From Globisporangium splendens (lineage: Eukaryota; Oomycota; Peronosporomycetes; Pythiales; Pythiaceae): a DNA stretch of 64,000 bases. A program made the translations under genes and the position numbers. Location of the stretch: contig VFIW01000062.1 of assembly GCA_006386115.1 (NCBI GenBank), positions 215,762 to 279,761 of the forward strand. Direction: 5' to 3'. Below the pieces are notes generated by a model, which had not been told where the DNA came from, searched no databases, and was given only the letters and a program-made list of their open reading frames with translations. Shown here piece after piece: positions 31,562 through 42,599 of this stretch. Position 1 is the stretch's first letter. Every line of letters begins with the position of its first letter.

Positions 31562-33286
31562 ATGGACTCGTATCGTCCGGCGCTCACGTCCGTGGTCGCC
31601 GTGTGCCGCGCCCAAGCAGAGGAGCGCGGCGCCGATGTGGAGGCGCTGGCGCACGTGCTCAGCCTCGTCAGCGCGTGCCTCACGCCGCAGCACTGGACGT
31701 TCCTGCGCGCGTGCGAATGCGGCCACACGGCGCTGCTACGGCGGCTGGCGGCGCACGAGCCGCGCCACTTGGATCCGCACTTCAAGGCGTTCCAGTTCAG
31801 TAAGGGGCTCGTGTTCGCTGTGGCGAACGGCGACCTCGAGATGGTGACGTGGCTGTGCTTGGAGTACTTCCCCGGAGCAGGTTTTGTGTCCAAGGCGATG
31901 GAGATGGCCGCTGAAGTCGGCAACCTGCGCATCCTGCAGTGGCTCGTGGACCGCTGCGACGACCGCATCTTCTGGACCGAGGCGCACATGGACATCGCAG
32001 CGGAGAATGGTCATCTGGATGTGCTCCGATGGCTGCATGCGCACCCAAAGAGCGGAGGCTGCACGAAGCGCGCGATCTGTCATGCTGCCCGGAATGGACA
32101 TTTGCAGGTCGTGCAATGGCTGTACGACCATTTTCCTGAGCGTCCAAGAGAAGCGCTTCGGTACGCTGTCCACGGAGGCAGCGTCGACATTGCGAGTTTC
32201 CTCCATGAGCGCGGTTACGAGCTCCATGCAGCGAACGCAGTCGACGATGCAGCGTGGAGCGGCAACCTCGACATGGTCAAGTGGGTCCACGGCATCGGCG
32301 CGACCGGGTGCACGCGCTATGCCATGGACTTTGCAGCTGCAGCCGGCAACCTGGCCATGCTCCAGTGGCTCCATGAGAACTACTCGGAAGGCTGCTCGAG
32401 TGACGCAATGGACAAAGCAGCTGGGAATGGTCACCTCGAAGTCGTCGAGTGGCTTCACGAGCATCACCCGAATGCGCGGTCCAACAGAGCGATCTGCGCC
32501 GCGGCAAAGAGTGGACACCTTGAGATCGTTCAGTGGCTCCATGATAATCGCTATGGCCACCATGACTCCGTGCTTGAGGCTGCAGCTTCGAGTGGGAACC
32601 TGGAATTGGTGATGTGGTTGGATGAGAATCGTCCAGAGCCGCCGTCGTGGTTTGCTATAGCCAAGGCGGCTGAAAAGGGCCACTTGCCGATTATGAAGTG
32701 GTTGCATGCGAACAGTGACGGTGACTACGAGGATGCGCTAGACAGAGCAGCGACAAATGGTCAGCTCGAGGCAGTCAAGTGGCTGCACGAGAATCGACAT
32801 GAAGGATGCACGACAAACGCTATGGACGGAGCTGCTCGCAACAATCATCTTCATGTCGTCAAGTGGCTCCATGAGCACCGCAAGGAAGGGTGCACGACCG
32901 AGGCTATGGACAGAGCTGGTTCGTGTGAGATGATGTGCTGGCTGCACGAGAACCGAAGCGAAGGCTGCACGACCAAAGCGATGGACAATGCGGTGGCAAG
33001 AGGCGATCTCGAGACGGTGATGCTGCTGCACGCCAATCGAAGCGAAGGCTGTTCGGACACTGTGTCCAACTCTGTTGGGTACGGCGGATACCTGGAGCTC
33101 TTCATGTGGCTGTACGAGCATCGCCGAGAGAACATCGACGTCGCTATGATCCGAGCCAAGTTCGACACGCCGCAGTACAAATTCGTCGACATGCACTGGG
33201 TCGAGGTCGGCTGGGTCACGGATACCATCACGACGTTCCGCGATCGCTCCTTCTTGATCGCGTTATTCGACAAGTTAGATTTGTGA
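31562..33286 (+). CDS. Ankyrin repeat protein, same family
   Basis: ATG 31562 (MDSYRPALTSVVAVCR) chosen to place the conserved LTSxxAVCR near the start; the frame is open 49 codons further upstream. 574 residues, single exon. Cap SACLTPQHWTFLRAC, then units such as AMDKAAGNGHLEVVEWLHEH. Several units deviate (WLDENRPEPPSW, WLHANSDGDYEDAL), so the middle is less regular than in the paralogues. The family's shortened unit is AMDRAGSCEMMCWLHENRSEGC, followed by LLHANRSEGCSDTV. GC is clearly higher in the N-terminal part than in the flanks. C-terminal cap has an insert (WVEVGWVTDTITTF) not seen elsewhere. Confidence 0.9.
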   Translation: MDSYRPALTSVVAVCRAQAEERGADVEALAHVLSLVSACLTPQHWTFLRACECGHTALLRRLAAHEPRHLDPHFKAFQFSKGLVFAVANGDLEMVTWLCLEYFPGAGFVSKAMEMAAEVGNLRILQWLVDRCDDRIFWTEAHMDIAAENGHLDVLRWLHAHPKSGGCTKRAICHAARNGHLQVVQWLYDHFPERPREALRYAVHGGSVDIASFLHERGYELHAANAVDDAAWSGNLDMVKWVHGIGATGCTRYAMDFAAAAGNLAMLQWLHENYSEGCSSDAMDKAAGNGHLEVVEWLHEHHPNARSNRAICAAAKSGHLEIVQWLHDNRYGHHDSVLEAAASSGNLELVMWLDENRPEPPSWFAIAKAAEKGHLPIMKWLHANSDGDYEDALDRAATNGQLEAVKWLHENRHEGCTTNAMDGAARNNHLHVVKWLHEHRKEGCTTEAMDRAGSCEMMCWLHENRSEGCTTKAMDNAVARGDLETVMLLHANRSEGCSDTVSNSVGYGGYLELFMWLYEHRRENIDVAMIRAKFDTPQYKFVDMHWVEVGWVTDTITTFRDRSFLIALFDKLDL

Positions 33287-33616
33287 TTCATGAATGCATA
33301 TTGAGACTCCAGAGCGCACTGCACTTCGAGTAATAAATGAACGCAGGCTCTGTTTCTATGAATCCTATCAAGTGTTTTTCTGCCTGCGCATTGATCTTCG
33401 ACTCTCAAAGAGCGGGAAAATATCTTGAAGTATGCTCTCCCCTTAGCAAAACTGCCTGTGAATCGTCGACTGGTTGGTGGAGTCTAGCTGCGTGCTGGGA
33501 CTTTGGATGCTCACCAAAACCAGCAAGCATTCCAGTGGCCAGCTGGTTGCATAAACGTCACACGAATTTCAAATGTCCGTCTCTACGAGCGCTGTGGCTC
33601 TGCTTGCGCTGACAGG
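33287..33616. other. Intergenic
   Basis: Nothing recognised between the ankyrin stop and the possible exon at 33617. Confidence 0.4.
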
Positions 33617-33826
33617 ACCGACGACCTACGCCGCTCCCGAGCCGACTCGACTTCGACCTCCAGCTCTCGCAATTCGAGCTTACCCTCCGCGACTCCGACA
33701 ACTTGGAGTTCCTACGCGTCTTTGCACAAGACCGACGGCAATGGAAGGCCAACACCACCGATCTCATCAACACCCTCCCCCCGCGGATGATTCTACGCAT
33801 GCGAGTGCTGCATGATTTGGCCAGGT
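33617..33826 (+). CDS. Possible orphan internal exon
   Basis: A frame without its own ATG reads LDFDLQLSQFELTLRD, SDNLEFLRVFAQDRRQ, then DLINTLPPRMILRMRVLHDLA. It is bounded by an acceptor-like CTGACAG before and a donor-like CCAG|GTCAGT after 33826. The composition looks like real coding DNA, but no partner exon was found on either side, so it may be a relic or part of an unrecognised gene. Confidence 0.3.
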
Positions 33827-33829
33827 CAG

Positions 33830-35636
33830 TTTATTTTAGCTCAGTCTTGGCTCATCAGGTTGCCGCGAAACACGTCACTGCTGCACTGTGATTGCCTGCA
33901 ATATTGTCATACTCGATAAAATTGTCAAATGTGTCAATAGCACATAATTGCAGCATATTTATCAGACATCTCTGAGGCTGACTCATTTCGCACCATTAAG
34001 TACGCGCCACTACAATGTTGAAAAACGACCTTTACTCAGAAATCTGTGTCTGATAATCTCACTCTCACACCAGTAAGTTCGCCTCACAAGCCCACAACAA
34101 AGCCACAACATCTCAGCCAGCGAGTCGACGACGACGACGGCGGCGGCGGCGGCTTTGAACCGCAGGCGCGCTGCTCACGCCGCTCGTTCGCTAGACGACA
34201 GTAATGAGAGAGTGGCGCTCTCAGCGTCGCTTGTCTAATCGCGCATCTTTAGCCTGCACGCCCGCCTTTCTGCCAAAGTGCGTCGGCGCCACAACCCGCC
34301 ATCTGCATGCACCGTGTTTGTTCTAAAAGTAATCATCCAGTGAGCAACTTGTGGGGTCTGCACACAATGCGTGTTGGTGCATTCAGTCTGTTTGGGAGAG
34401 GCAAAGCAGACGAGGCCATGGCGTTCACAAGTGTGAACTGAACATGCAGATGACGAGTGAGTTGCTTCAAGCAAGAGCTTGCTGCAAGTGTGTAACATGT
34501 GCACATACAATAGACAGATAGCTACACTCTTCGCAAGATGATGGTCATGCTCATATGCACATGTTGACGCATGCGCGCGAGTGTGGATTGTGGATATGCA
34601 GGAGCTGCCAAGGTGATGAAGTAGTGGATAAGACAGCGAAGATGCCTCTCAACTGCGCAGCATAGAGTGAATATGCGAGAAGTATATAGTCAGCGCCTAT
34701 GGAAAGGCAACGCGTGTGAAGTGTGTGGATATGGAGGCGATTCTTTTAATCCGCAAGCTCGCGATCATGTTGCTTCATTCTTATGGAAATTGAAGTACTA
34801 CTCTGAGTGTTCAGAACGAGGCGGCGATGGGCGACGAAGAGCGCCCACTGTCTGCACGCACGTGGTTAAACCAAAGGCGCGGAAAGGCGGCAACATGCAG
34901 CAGTTGCTGTGAAGCCATTTCCATGCACTGAGGCAGGAAACAGACCGCAAAGATTTTCTATGGAAAAAAAAAGACAAGATACGATTGATGCATGTGTACA
35001 AAATTTGTATTTGTGTGTGTGCTGACTAACTATTGTCCCTGTGCTTCTAGAGATAAAAAATAGAGATCTATGAAAAATGTACATGTAAAGATAAATACTA
35101 GTGTATATAAAACCCATGATGCGAATGCGCGCACAGCGGGTTTGGTTGGGGGGTTGGAAGACGCAAAAGAGTGGTCGACGTGGAAGACGCGAAGCATGCT
35201 CGCTTCAGTGCTCGGAAGGCGGATGATCGCGTGATGAGGTGTGAGGCGGGGCGTTGGCGACGGATGTTAAATGACGGCACGACTTGAGGGCGAGTGGATA
35301 AGTTATTGTACATGGAGTTGCTGTTTCACGCGCGTCGCCCTGGTTGTCGCCCCATCCTCTCTCCGCATCCACCACTTGATCACTTCATCCCCGCTTGATC
35401 TTCTTCTCGGACTGTCTCGTCTTCTTTCCTGGGTTTCTCCTCCACATCTTCAGATCACGCTCCACTTGATGGCAGCATGGGTTGCATTCTCTCTCTCTCT
35501 CTCTCTCTCATCCCAGTGTATTGCATTCTTGCAATACACCGATCATTGAGTCTCGTCGCGTCTTCTTGCTGCACACACACCAAATACAATGCTTTGCTCT
35601 CTCATTCTCTCTTCTCCTTTCGGCATCCTCTGCTGC
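33830..35636. other. Intergenic with microsatellites
   Basis: No gene recognised. Contains a GAC/GGC triplet run (about 34124-34153) and a CT run (about 35488-35509). Confidence 0.5.
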
Positions 35637-35906
35637 TTATCGCTGCGCGCTGCTGGCGGCGTTGTTGGGCGGCGTGGCCGTCGCGGACTGCGGCAGCGGG
35701 TGCACGTTGGCCGGGTGCTCGCGATCTTTCTGGATCCACGCCGACTTGAGCAGGTCGATCTCGAGGTTGGTCTGCCACTGCTTCTTCATGGCCGCGTGGT
35801 CCTCCTCGTGGAACGAGGGCAACACCATGCCGTTCTGCTGGTTCTCCATGTTGTAGACGATAGTGGTGGCGAGCGTGGGAAGTTGCACTTGTGGGGTCTC
35901 TGGCAT
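35637..35906 (-). CDS. Small protein of unknown function
   Basis: Start at ATG 35906 (MPETPQVQLPTLATTIVYNM), 89 residues; the frame is open upstream to 36071, so the start is uncertain. Hydrophilic, with a helical centre (FHEEDHAAMKKQWQTNLEID, then LLKSAWIQKDRE) and a Pro/Ala/Ser-rich tail. No signal peptide or membrane segment in the short form. The helical part looks like genuine coding sequence. I do not recognise the family. Confidence 0.45.
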   Translation of the reverse strand: MPETPQVQLPTLATTIVYNMENQQNGMVLPSFHEEDHAAMKKQWQTNLEIDLLKSAWIQKDREHPANVHPLPQSATATPPNNAASSAQR

Positions 35907-36079
35907 ATCGCCAACTGAGCGAACGGACGGGATGCAAACAAACGGCAAAGCGGCGCGCACCACCCACGCCATTCGCAACTTGGTGACAAACACTCGGCCA
36001 ACAAAAGTTTCGCAAAAAGCGCTGTCGTCGTGTTGTAAAGCGCAACTGGATCTGACTACCGGGGAGTCCAAAATCCCCT

Positions 36080-38293
36080 AATCGACTGTCATAGAAACTT
36101 CGCCATGTGCGATATTAACCACACGAACAAAGCCAGTTTTGTCTTTGTCGCGCATTTTGGTCAAGTTGATGGCTTGGGGAGAAACCGGGTTAGGTGAAAG
36201 GCTTGTAGAGTGCTTGCTGCATGTTGCGATTGATGGACACACGCACCTACGCCATTCCGCATGTGTTCAACGGTTTGCAGCAGTTTGCATTTGTCGAACA
36301 ACCGACTCACATTGTGTCGGTAGTGACAGTGCTTCCATATTGCACTCTGACTCTCATGCCTCTTTATGGAAGGAGAGAGACCAGGGTCGTCGTGAAAGAA
36401 AAAAAGCGCTACCTGACGCCATCCCACTGCATTCGATTGTGGATTTAATATCTATTTATACGCCGAATGTTCCACGTGTGCGCGCATGCATGCGGCTGTG
36501 ACTGACGCCAGCAGCAGCGGACAAGCAAATGCCGCATCGAGCAGGGTTGTTTATTCTCTTTCCGCCCCTCCAATGCAGGTGATGGCGACCCTCCTCGCCC
36601 TCTCGCTCTGGTCGTTTCTGAGTTGTGTGTGTGTGTGTGTGTGGTGTTTCCAGCATGAAATGACTGGATTCAGATGATGGCTTCATCCTGGCGCCACAGC
36701 TCGACTTCGCTGACGCCACCTGTTTTTACTGACACACAACGTTTGAATCACAGGGCGAACCGACGCCGTATAGGGCAGGGGAACCCCTTGCTTTACTTGC
36801 GATCTTGGTTCAGCATGTGCGCATTGTCGCCCGCAGTTTGTTTTCGACGAAAGATCGTTTCGGCGCTGCTGCTGAATGCTGCTGTGGCTGAGAAAGGATG
36901 CATGTGTTTCTTGTCAAAGGCGTGGGTTCTGACGTCAGTCAGTCGAGTATAAAAAAGCTGCCATCATGCACTCGGACATGTTGAAGCTCAAGCGCAACGA
37001 CCATTTGTCGACAAGTTGCTGCTCAAGTTGCTTGCAAGCACGAGCAGTCCATTCGGCGACACCCTCTCCACGCACTTGCGTACCTATGATAGTGGCTGGT
37101 TGGACAGAGCAGACGACACGCGTTTTCGTTTGTAGTTCGTTGTATTACAACCAGCCTGGAAAATAGCAGCAGTGGATGCAAGACGGTACGGTACATCCAT
37201 TAAATGATCGCAAAATTTGCAGCCTTGCGAGTGAAGGTGCACTCACCACTGTATCGGATACATTTTCAGCAGCGGAGATGCCGTACAATTTGCGACAAAA
37301 ATGCTGACACAAAATGAACTGAACGATGGGTTGACTTGGTTGTGTGTAGAGAACCAATCTTCCCCCCCCTTCGCATGTCTCTTCTTCCGGGACAGGAAAC
37401 TTGGGTTCGCTTCTGCCCCAAGCAAGCCGCGTGGGACAACCCGCCGGCGCATCTTCAAATCCGCGCAAAACGCAAAAAGATTGGACCGTCGACACACAGA
37501 AAACGAGCAAACACGCTGTGGTTGACGCTGCGAATCTGGGCCACTCGTTTATGTATTCGCAACACCTTGCATGCACACTGCAAGAACTCGCAAGCTGCAA
37601 TTGCGCAACCGTGCAGCGCTATAATAATATGCACAACCTGCTGTGCACATGCACGTAAAATATTGTTGCACAGGACAGGCCGAAAGATCGCATTTTGGTT
37701 GTCCATCACGACGCGATGACATCCTTTTGTGTGGGTCAGTTTATGCACCCAGATGGCAAAAACGCAGGTCGGATTGAGGCTGGCGCGTGCTTCTTCTGCC
37801 GCTGCTGTCTGTCTGGTGCAAGTGCATGCAATTGGCAGCTCCAAATGGCAATCTGCGGCTGCAATTGTTACTAAAAATGTGCCAATCAAGCAACTCAATC
37901 AGCACAGGGTTGGGGGCGACATGTTGAGGCAGAGACGGGACCACGATGCGTGTCGGAATAGGCAGAGAACCTTGCTGACTCTTTCTGCTGACACACTCGC
38001 AAAGTTCGTTCGGAATCAAAGCTAAGTGCGCACGTCAACGAGCGTCTTCAGCTGGTTCGGTACCTAAAGTACGTCCTGCACTTTGCGCGCAATCCCATTT
38101 TGATGACCAACTGGCTGCACTCATACCGCAAAATACTGGGATTAGGATCGGTATCCGCAAGTCGAACCTTGCGTGTCTGCGCACCTACTACCGGTACTTT
38201 TGCCGGTACGACTGATCTCACCACCAGTGTCTACAATTACTGCACACCGAACCGGATCATCGCATAGGGAATTGACTGCCGGGAACGAAGAAA
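36080..38293. other. Intergenic, 2.2 kb
   Basis: No gene recognised; several short frames of up to 127 codons without motifs. A GT run lies at about 36624-36643 and a TATA-like TATAAAAAAG at about 36950. Confidence 0.45.
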
Positions 38294-39716
38294 ATGCAGC
38301 GGATGGCGGCGTCGCGGGGGATGCTGCGACGGTCGCATGTGCGCGCTCCTCTCGGTCTGCGAAGTACGCACGCGGCGCGCGCAGCGACAGGCTCGCGTTC
38401 TGCTCTCGTTCCGCGCCGCGGGCGTGATCCTGCGGTGCTCGCAAGATCGCTTGAAGTAGCGCGTGCCGCAGCTACTGGATGCCAATTTCACTATCATCTC
38501 TCGAGTGGAACGGCCATCGTGCGTCAGCAGATTACATGCAGCACGTCAGCACGCGTCGCACCGTGCGTGCGCAGCTTCGCGACATCTGCTTCTGATACGG
38601 ACGTCTCTGTGCCACAGTGGCAAGATCGCGTGCTCTCGGGCATCCAGCCCACGGGGATCCCGCATCTCGGCAACTACTGCGGCGCGATCTCGAAATGGGT
38701 CGACCTCCAGAGCGCCGATGAGGACCGCAGCAAGCGGCTCTACAGTGTCGTGGATCTACATGCGATCACGGTGCCGTTCGATCCGAAGGCGATGCCTGGA
38801 CAGGTGCGCTCCATGGTCGCGGCGCTGCTCGGCGCGGGGCTTGATCCGAAGCAGAACATCCTGTTCAAGCAGTCCGACGTGCAATACCACACCGAGCTGG
38901 CGTGGTACTTGGGGTGCATCACGCCGATCGGATGGCTCAACCGCATGACACAGTACAAGCAGAAGGCGCAGCAGGACAAGATGGATAGCGGGCTGGGGCT
39001 GCTCGCGTACCCGGTGCTCATGGCGGCCGACATCCTCGTGTACAGAGCCACGAACGTGCCTGTGGGCGAAGACCAGCAGCAGCATCTGGAGCTCGCGCGC
39101 ATGATCGCGTCGACGTTCAACGACCGCTTCGGGAATGGGAACCAAGTGTTCCCCAAGCCGTTCCCCGTGGAGAACAACAACCAGGACACGCTGTACCGCA
39201 TCATGAGTCTGCGCGAGCCGACCAAAAAGATGAGCAAGAGCGATCCGTCGGCGCTCACGCGCATCGAGTTGACGGACTCACCCGAGTCGATCCGCAAGAA
39301 GATCATGAAGGCGCAGACGGACGCGATCGACGGCATCTCGTACGACAGGAAAGAGCGACCCGGGATCTCCAACCTGCTCTCGATCTTCAGCGCCGTCACC
39401 AACACGCCCATCGACACTTTGGTGCACGAGTACGCGAACTCCCAGACCGGTGCGTTCAAGAAAAGCGTCGCAGATGCTGTCATCGCCAAGTACGTGCCTT
39501 ATTCATGAACGCATTGGTGGGCATCACAGGCTGTTTGATTCGCTCATTTGTATTCTCCTTCTCTGTGTGTGCAGAATCTGTCCAATTGGTGAGCGCATCC
39601 AGCGATACGAAGCCGATCCGACGTTCATTGACGAGGTGTTGACCGATGGCGCCGAGCAGGCTTCCGAGATCGCCGCCGCGACGATGAAGGACGTGAAAGC
39701 AGCCATGGGGCTATAG
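38294..39716 (+). CDS. Tryptophanyl-tRNA synthetase, mitochondrial type, two exons
   Basis: Charges tRNA-Trp with tryptophan. Exon 1 is 38294-39489, intron 39490-39574 (85 bases, GT-AG), exon 2 39575-39716; the join makes a Lys codon (VIAK|ICPIGERI). 445 residues. The first ~110 residues are rich in Arg, Ala and Ser (RSFATSASD), as in a mitochondrial import sequence. The class I signature is SGIQPTGIPHLGNY (HIGH-type), followed by VDLHAITVPFDP, MAADILVY, GEDQQQHLELAR and the KMSKS loop (KKMSKSDPS). This matches bacterial/mitochondrial TrpRS (WARS2 type), not the cytosolic form. Without splicing the frame stops at 39506-39508 and lacks the C-terminal 47 residues (CPIGERIQRYEAD...). Confidence 0.92.
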
Positions 39717-39850
39717 ACGAATCCCAGCTCCACATGCTTCATACCTGAAACTTCAAATAGAGTAAGAAAATAATGACAAGCTTTGAGGATAAAAGGATCC
39801 ATGTTTGCTGTCGCTAATATGATAGACTGCAGGGATTGAGGTCACATTCT

Positions 39851-40603
39851 TTATCGGAACACGCCGGTCATGGCGTTGTACGTGGCTGTCCACAGACTAG
39901 AAACCATCGACGGCGAGGTCGCGTTCGGCTCCATGGCGCTAGTGTTCTCTGTGTGCTGCCTGTCGCGTCGCTGCTTGTTCTCCAGGTGGTGGATGTCGTC
40001 GTGCACCTGCTCCACTCCTGATGAGCGCACGGCATCTTCTATCCGGTGGTCGAGATCGTGCTCGACGATGTGACCGAGCTCCGCGAGCTTGCTCTCGAGC
40101 CAAATCACCTTCATCTCGAGGTTCTCAAAGCGCTCCTCCAGCTCCTACAAATAGCAACAACCAGCGAACAACAGCGCAAGAGTTAGCCCATGCACCTCGT
40201 TGCTATGAACCAGGTTCCGATTTAAACGCACCCGCTCGGCCTTGAGCTTGAGCGCTTCCTGCTTGCGCTCGGTCTCCTTGGACTTGGCGCTGCTGCGCGT
40301 GTACTCGAAGGACGCGACGGCGACGGCGACCGAGAAGATCATGAGCTCGCCGATGAGATCGGCACCGTTCTCGACCGCCTTGTCCGCCGGGAGGTCCTTG
40401 ATCGAGTACTTCTCGATGCCACGGAAACCCATGTGGAACTTGATCGTGAGGCGGTGCTGCTGCTGTCCGAGCGAGTGGCACACAGCGTTCAGGCGCGGGT
40501 GCACCTTGGAGCGCGACTTGACCACTTTCGCCAGCGGCTTGGTGAGCGTGCGCACCACGAGGCCGCCGAACTTGATCACCGGCAGACCGAAGATCACCGC
40601 CAT
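39851..40603 (-). CDS. OPA3-like mitochondrial protein, two exons
   Basis: Exon 1 40603-40232, intron 40231-40145 (87 bases, GTGCGT...TTTGTAG), exon 2 40144-39851; 221 residues, phase-0 join KAER|ELEERFENLE. The N-terminus (MAVIFGLPVIKFGGLVVRTL) and centre (HRLTIKFHMGF, DLIGELMIFSVAVAVASFEY) match the OPA3 family, small inner- or outer-membrane mitochondrial proteins with an amphipathic start and one hydrophobic segment. The C-terminal half is a coiled coil (ESKLAELGHIVEHDLDHRIE), longer than the animal proteins. It lies tail-to-tail with the synthetase gene (134 bases apart). Its exact molecular role is not settled in any organism. Confidence 0.85.
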
Positions 40604-40613
40604 CGCGAGTAGC

Positions 40614-40632
40614 CGAGAGAGAGAGAGAGAGA
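40614..40632. repeat. GA microsatellite
   Basis: GAGAGAGAGAGAGAGAGA immediately upstream of the OPA3-like start codon. Confidence 0.8.
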
Positions 40633-40929
40633 AATGAGGAGACCGCGTGCGTCTGCCTGCGCTTCAGCTTTGATGCAAATGAAGAGCGCTGTGCTCGTCA
40701 CGACCAACATTCTGGCGCTTCTATTGCTCCCCCTCCTATTTATAGCCACAAGCTTTAGTGACATGAATCTTGGAAGAGTGACAATCCTCCTATATAATGC
40801 TTTACTGTACTATCAGTGACATGTGAAAGGCAGCGCTCTATTCAAGTCGCAATTGCTGTTTTAGTGACATGATCGTGACAGCCCTCTATTGAAATCGCGC
40901 TGGCCGTCATTGTGGCTGCTGCGACCAAT

Positions 40930-42597
40930 ATGACGACGGAAGCGCGAGCGTTGCCACCGCTTGCTTCGGTCTCTGCGGTGTGTCTCGCCGCGCAGCCCGA
41001 TGTGCACGCGCTCGCCCACGCTGTGGAGTGCATCAGCGCGTGTCTCGATTATGCGCACGCGGCGTTTTGGAGCCTCCCGCGCGCGTGTGCGCGGAATCAT
41101 TTGCGCCTTGCACAACGGCTCGCAGCGCGACAAGAGAGCGAACACTCGATAGATCCACATTACAAGATGTTTCTCTTCAGCAAATGCCTCGTGATCGCCG
41201 TCGAGAACGACAACCTGGCGATGGTGCAGTGGCTCTCGCGCGTGTACTGTCCCCTGGGGATTGCCTCCCATGCTATCCAGAAAGCTGCAGAACTCGGCAA
41301 TCTACGGATTTTGGTGTGGCTCGTGGAGAATCACGAACGCATTCTGTGGAGTCCAAACGTGCTCACTGCAGCGGCGAAGTGTGGCCATCTCGGCGTGCTC
41401 CAGTGGCTTGCGAGACGACTCGGCGTGGAGTTCTGCACGCCTCAAGCAATGGACGCGGCTGCCGAGTCGGGCCATTTTGACGTCGTCCAGTGGCTCCAGG
41501 TCGCGTTTCCTCCGTCTGGTGTCGGTTCCGTTGCCGCACTTCGTCATGCGATCAAGCGTGGCCACTTCCAGATCGCGAAATTCCTGTACGAGAACAGCCA
41601 CACGCTCGATGTGAAGAATGGACTGGACCATGCGGTGTGCAGCGGCAGTCTCGACATGGTTGAGTGGCTCCACGGGCTCGCAATCACAGGCCATACGACG
41701 CGCGCAATGGAGTACGCGGCACAGTTTGGGTACCTCGACCTCGCGCAATGGCTCTGGGAGCATTTCCCAGAGAGCGACCTCAAGTGGTCCATGCATTATG
41801 CGGCGGAGAATGGCCGTCTGGAGCTGGTGCAGTGGCTCAGTGACGTGAATTGCGCGACCGAGGGTGTGCGATACGCGATGAATGCTGCAGCGAGACATGG
41901 CCATTTCCATATCGTGAAATGGCTCCATGAGGCTCATGGACAATTCTCGGATTCTGCGATCAAGGGTGCAGCATGGAGTGGCAACTTGGAGATGGTGCAG
42001 TGGCTCGACGCCCACCGCCCTGCGAGTGACGCGACAATGGCGATGGCGTTTGCGGCAGCTAATGGACAGCTCCACGTTGTGGAATGGCTCCATGCAAATC
42101 GAAGCGAAGGTTGTGACAACAGTGCCATGGAGTGGGCTGCAATCAACGGACACCTCGAGACCGTCCAATGGCTCCATGCGCATCGCACGGAAGGATGCAC
42201 CGAGTTCACAATGGACGGTGCAGCACGCAATAGCCATCTGGATGTCGTCCAGTGGCTCCATGATAATCGCGATGAAGGATGCACGTCTGTGGCGATGGAC
42301 AAAGCGGGATCGTACGAGATGGTCCGGTGGTTGCATGACAATCGGACCGAAGGCTGCACGGTGGTAGCCATGGAGACTGCCATCGAGCGCGGCGACTTTG
42401 ACACAGTGCTCTTTCTGCACGAAAACAGACGCGAAGGGTGCTCTGAAAACGTGGGACTCGCCCTCGGAGACGAGAACCTCGAGCTCTTTTGCTGGCTTCA
42501 CGCACATTATCCCGAGAAATTGAACTTGGACGAGATCCGGGAATCCGCGGCGGACTCACTCTATTTGATGGCGTTGCTCGATGAGATGGGACTTTGA
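40930..42597 (+). CDS. Ankyrin repeat protein, same family
   Basis: First ATG of the frame is 40930 (MTTEARALPPLASVSAVCLA); 555 residues, single exon. Cap ISACLDYAHAAFWSLPRAC, then units such as WLHANRSEGCD and WLHAHRTEGCT with AMxxAAxNGHLETVQ. The first half is irregular (WLARRLGVEFCTPQ, WLWEHFPESDLK), the second half is regular. Shortened unit AMDKAGSYEMVRWLHDNRTEGC, then LFLHENRREGCSENV and C-terminal cap ending LLDEMGL. The 401-codon open frame on the opposite strand is a repeat-driven shadow. GC is high compared with the flanks, as in the other members. Confidence 0.9.
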   Translation: MTTEARALPPLASVSAVCLAAQPDVHALAHAVECISACLDYAHAAFWSLPRACARNHLRLAQRLAARQESEHSIDPHYKMFLFSKCLVIAVENDNLAMVQWLSRVYCPLGIASHAIQKAAELGNLRILVWLVENHERILWSPNVLTAAAKCGHLGVLQWLARRLGVEFCTPQAMDAAAESGHFDVVQWLQVAFPPSGVGSVAALRHAIKRGHFQIAKFLYENSHTLDVKNGLDHAVCSGSLDMVEWLHGLAITGHTTRAMEYAAQFGYLDLAQWLWEHFPESDLKWSMHYAAENGRLELVQWLSDVNCATEGVRYAMNAAARHGHFHIVKWLHEAHGQFSDSAIKGAAWSGNLEMVQWLDAHRPASDATMAMAFAAANGQLHVVEWLHANRSEGCDNSAMEWAAINGHLETVQWLHAHRTEGCTEFTMDGAARNSHLDVVQWLHDNRDEGCTSVAMDKAGSYEMVRWLHDNRTEGCTVVAMETAIERGDFDTVLFLHENRREGCSENVGLALGDENLELFCWLHAHYPEKLNLDEIRESAADSLYLMALLDEMGL

Positions 42598-42599
42598 CG

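Noticed and set aside
35488..36643. CRISPR-like or other structured arrays
   Set aside because: The repeats here are simple CT and GT microsatellites, and the organism is eukaryotic.
38294..38580. An additional intron in the N-terminal region of the synthetase gene
   Set aside because: A GT-AG pair (38456 and 38541) exists, but removing 86 bases breaks the frame to the only upstream ATGs. The unspliced frame gives a plausible import sequence.
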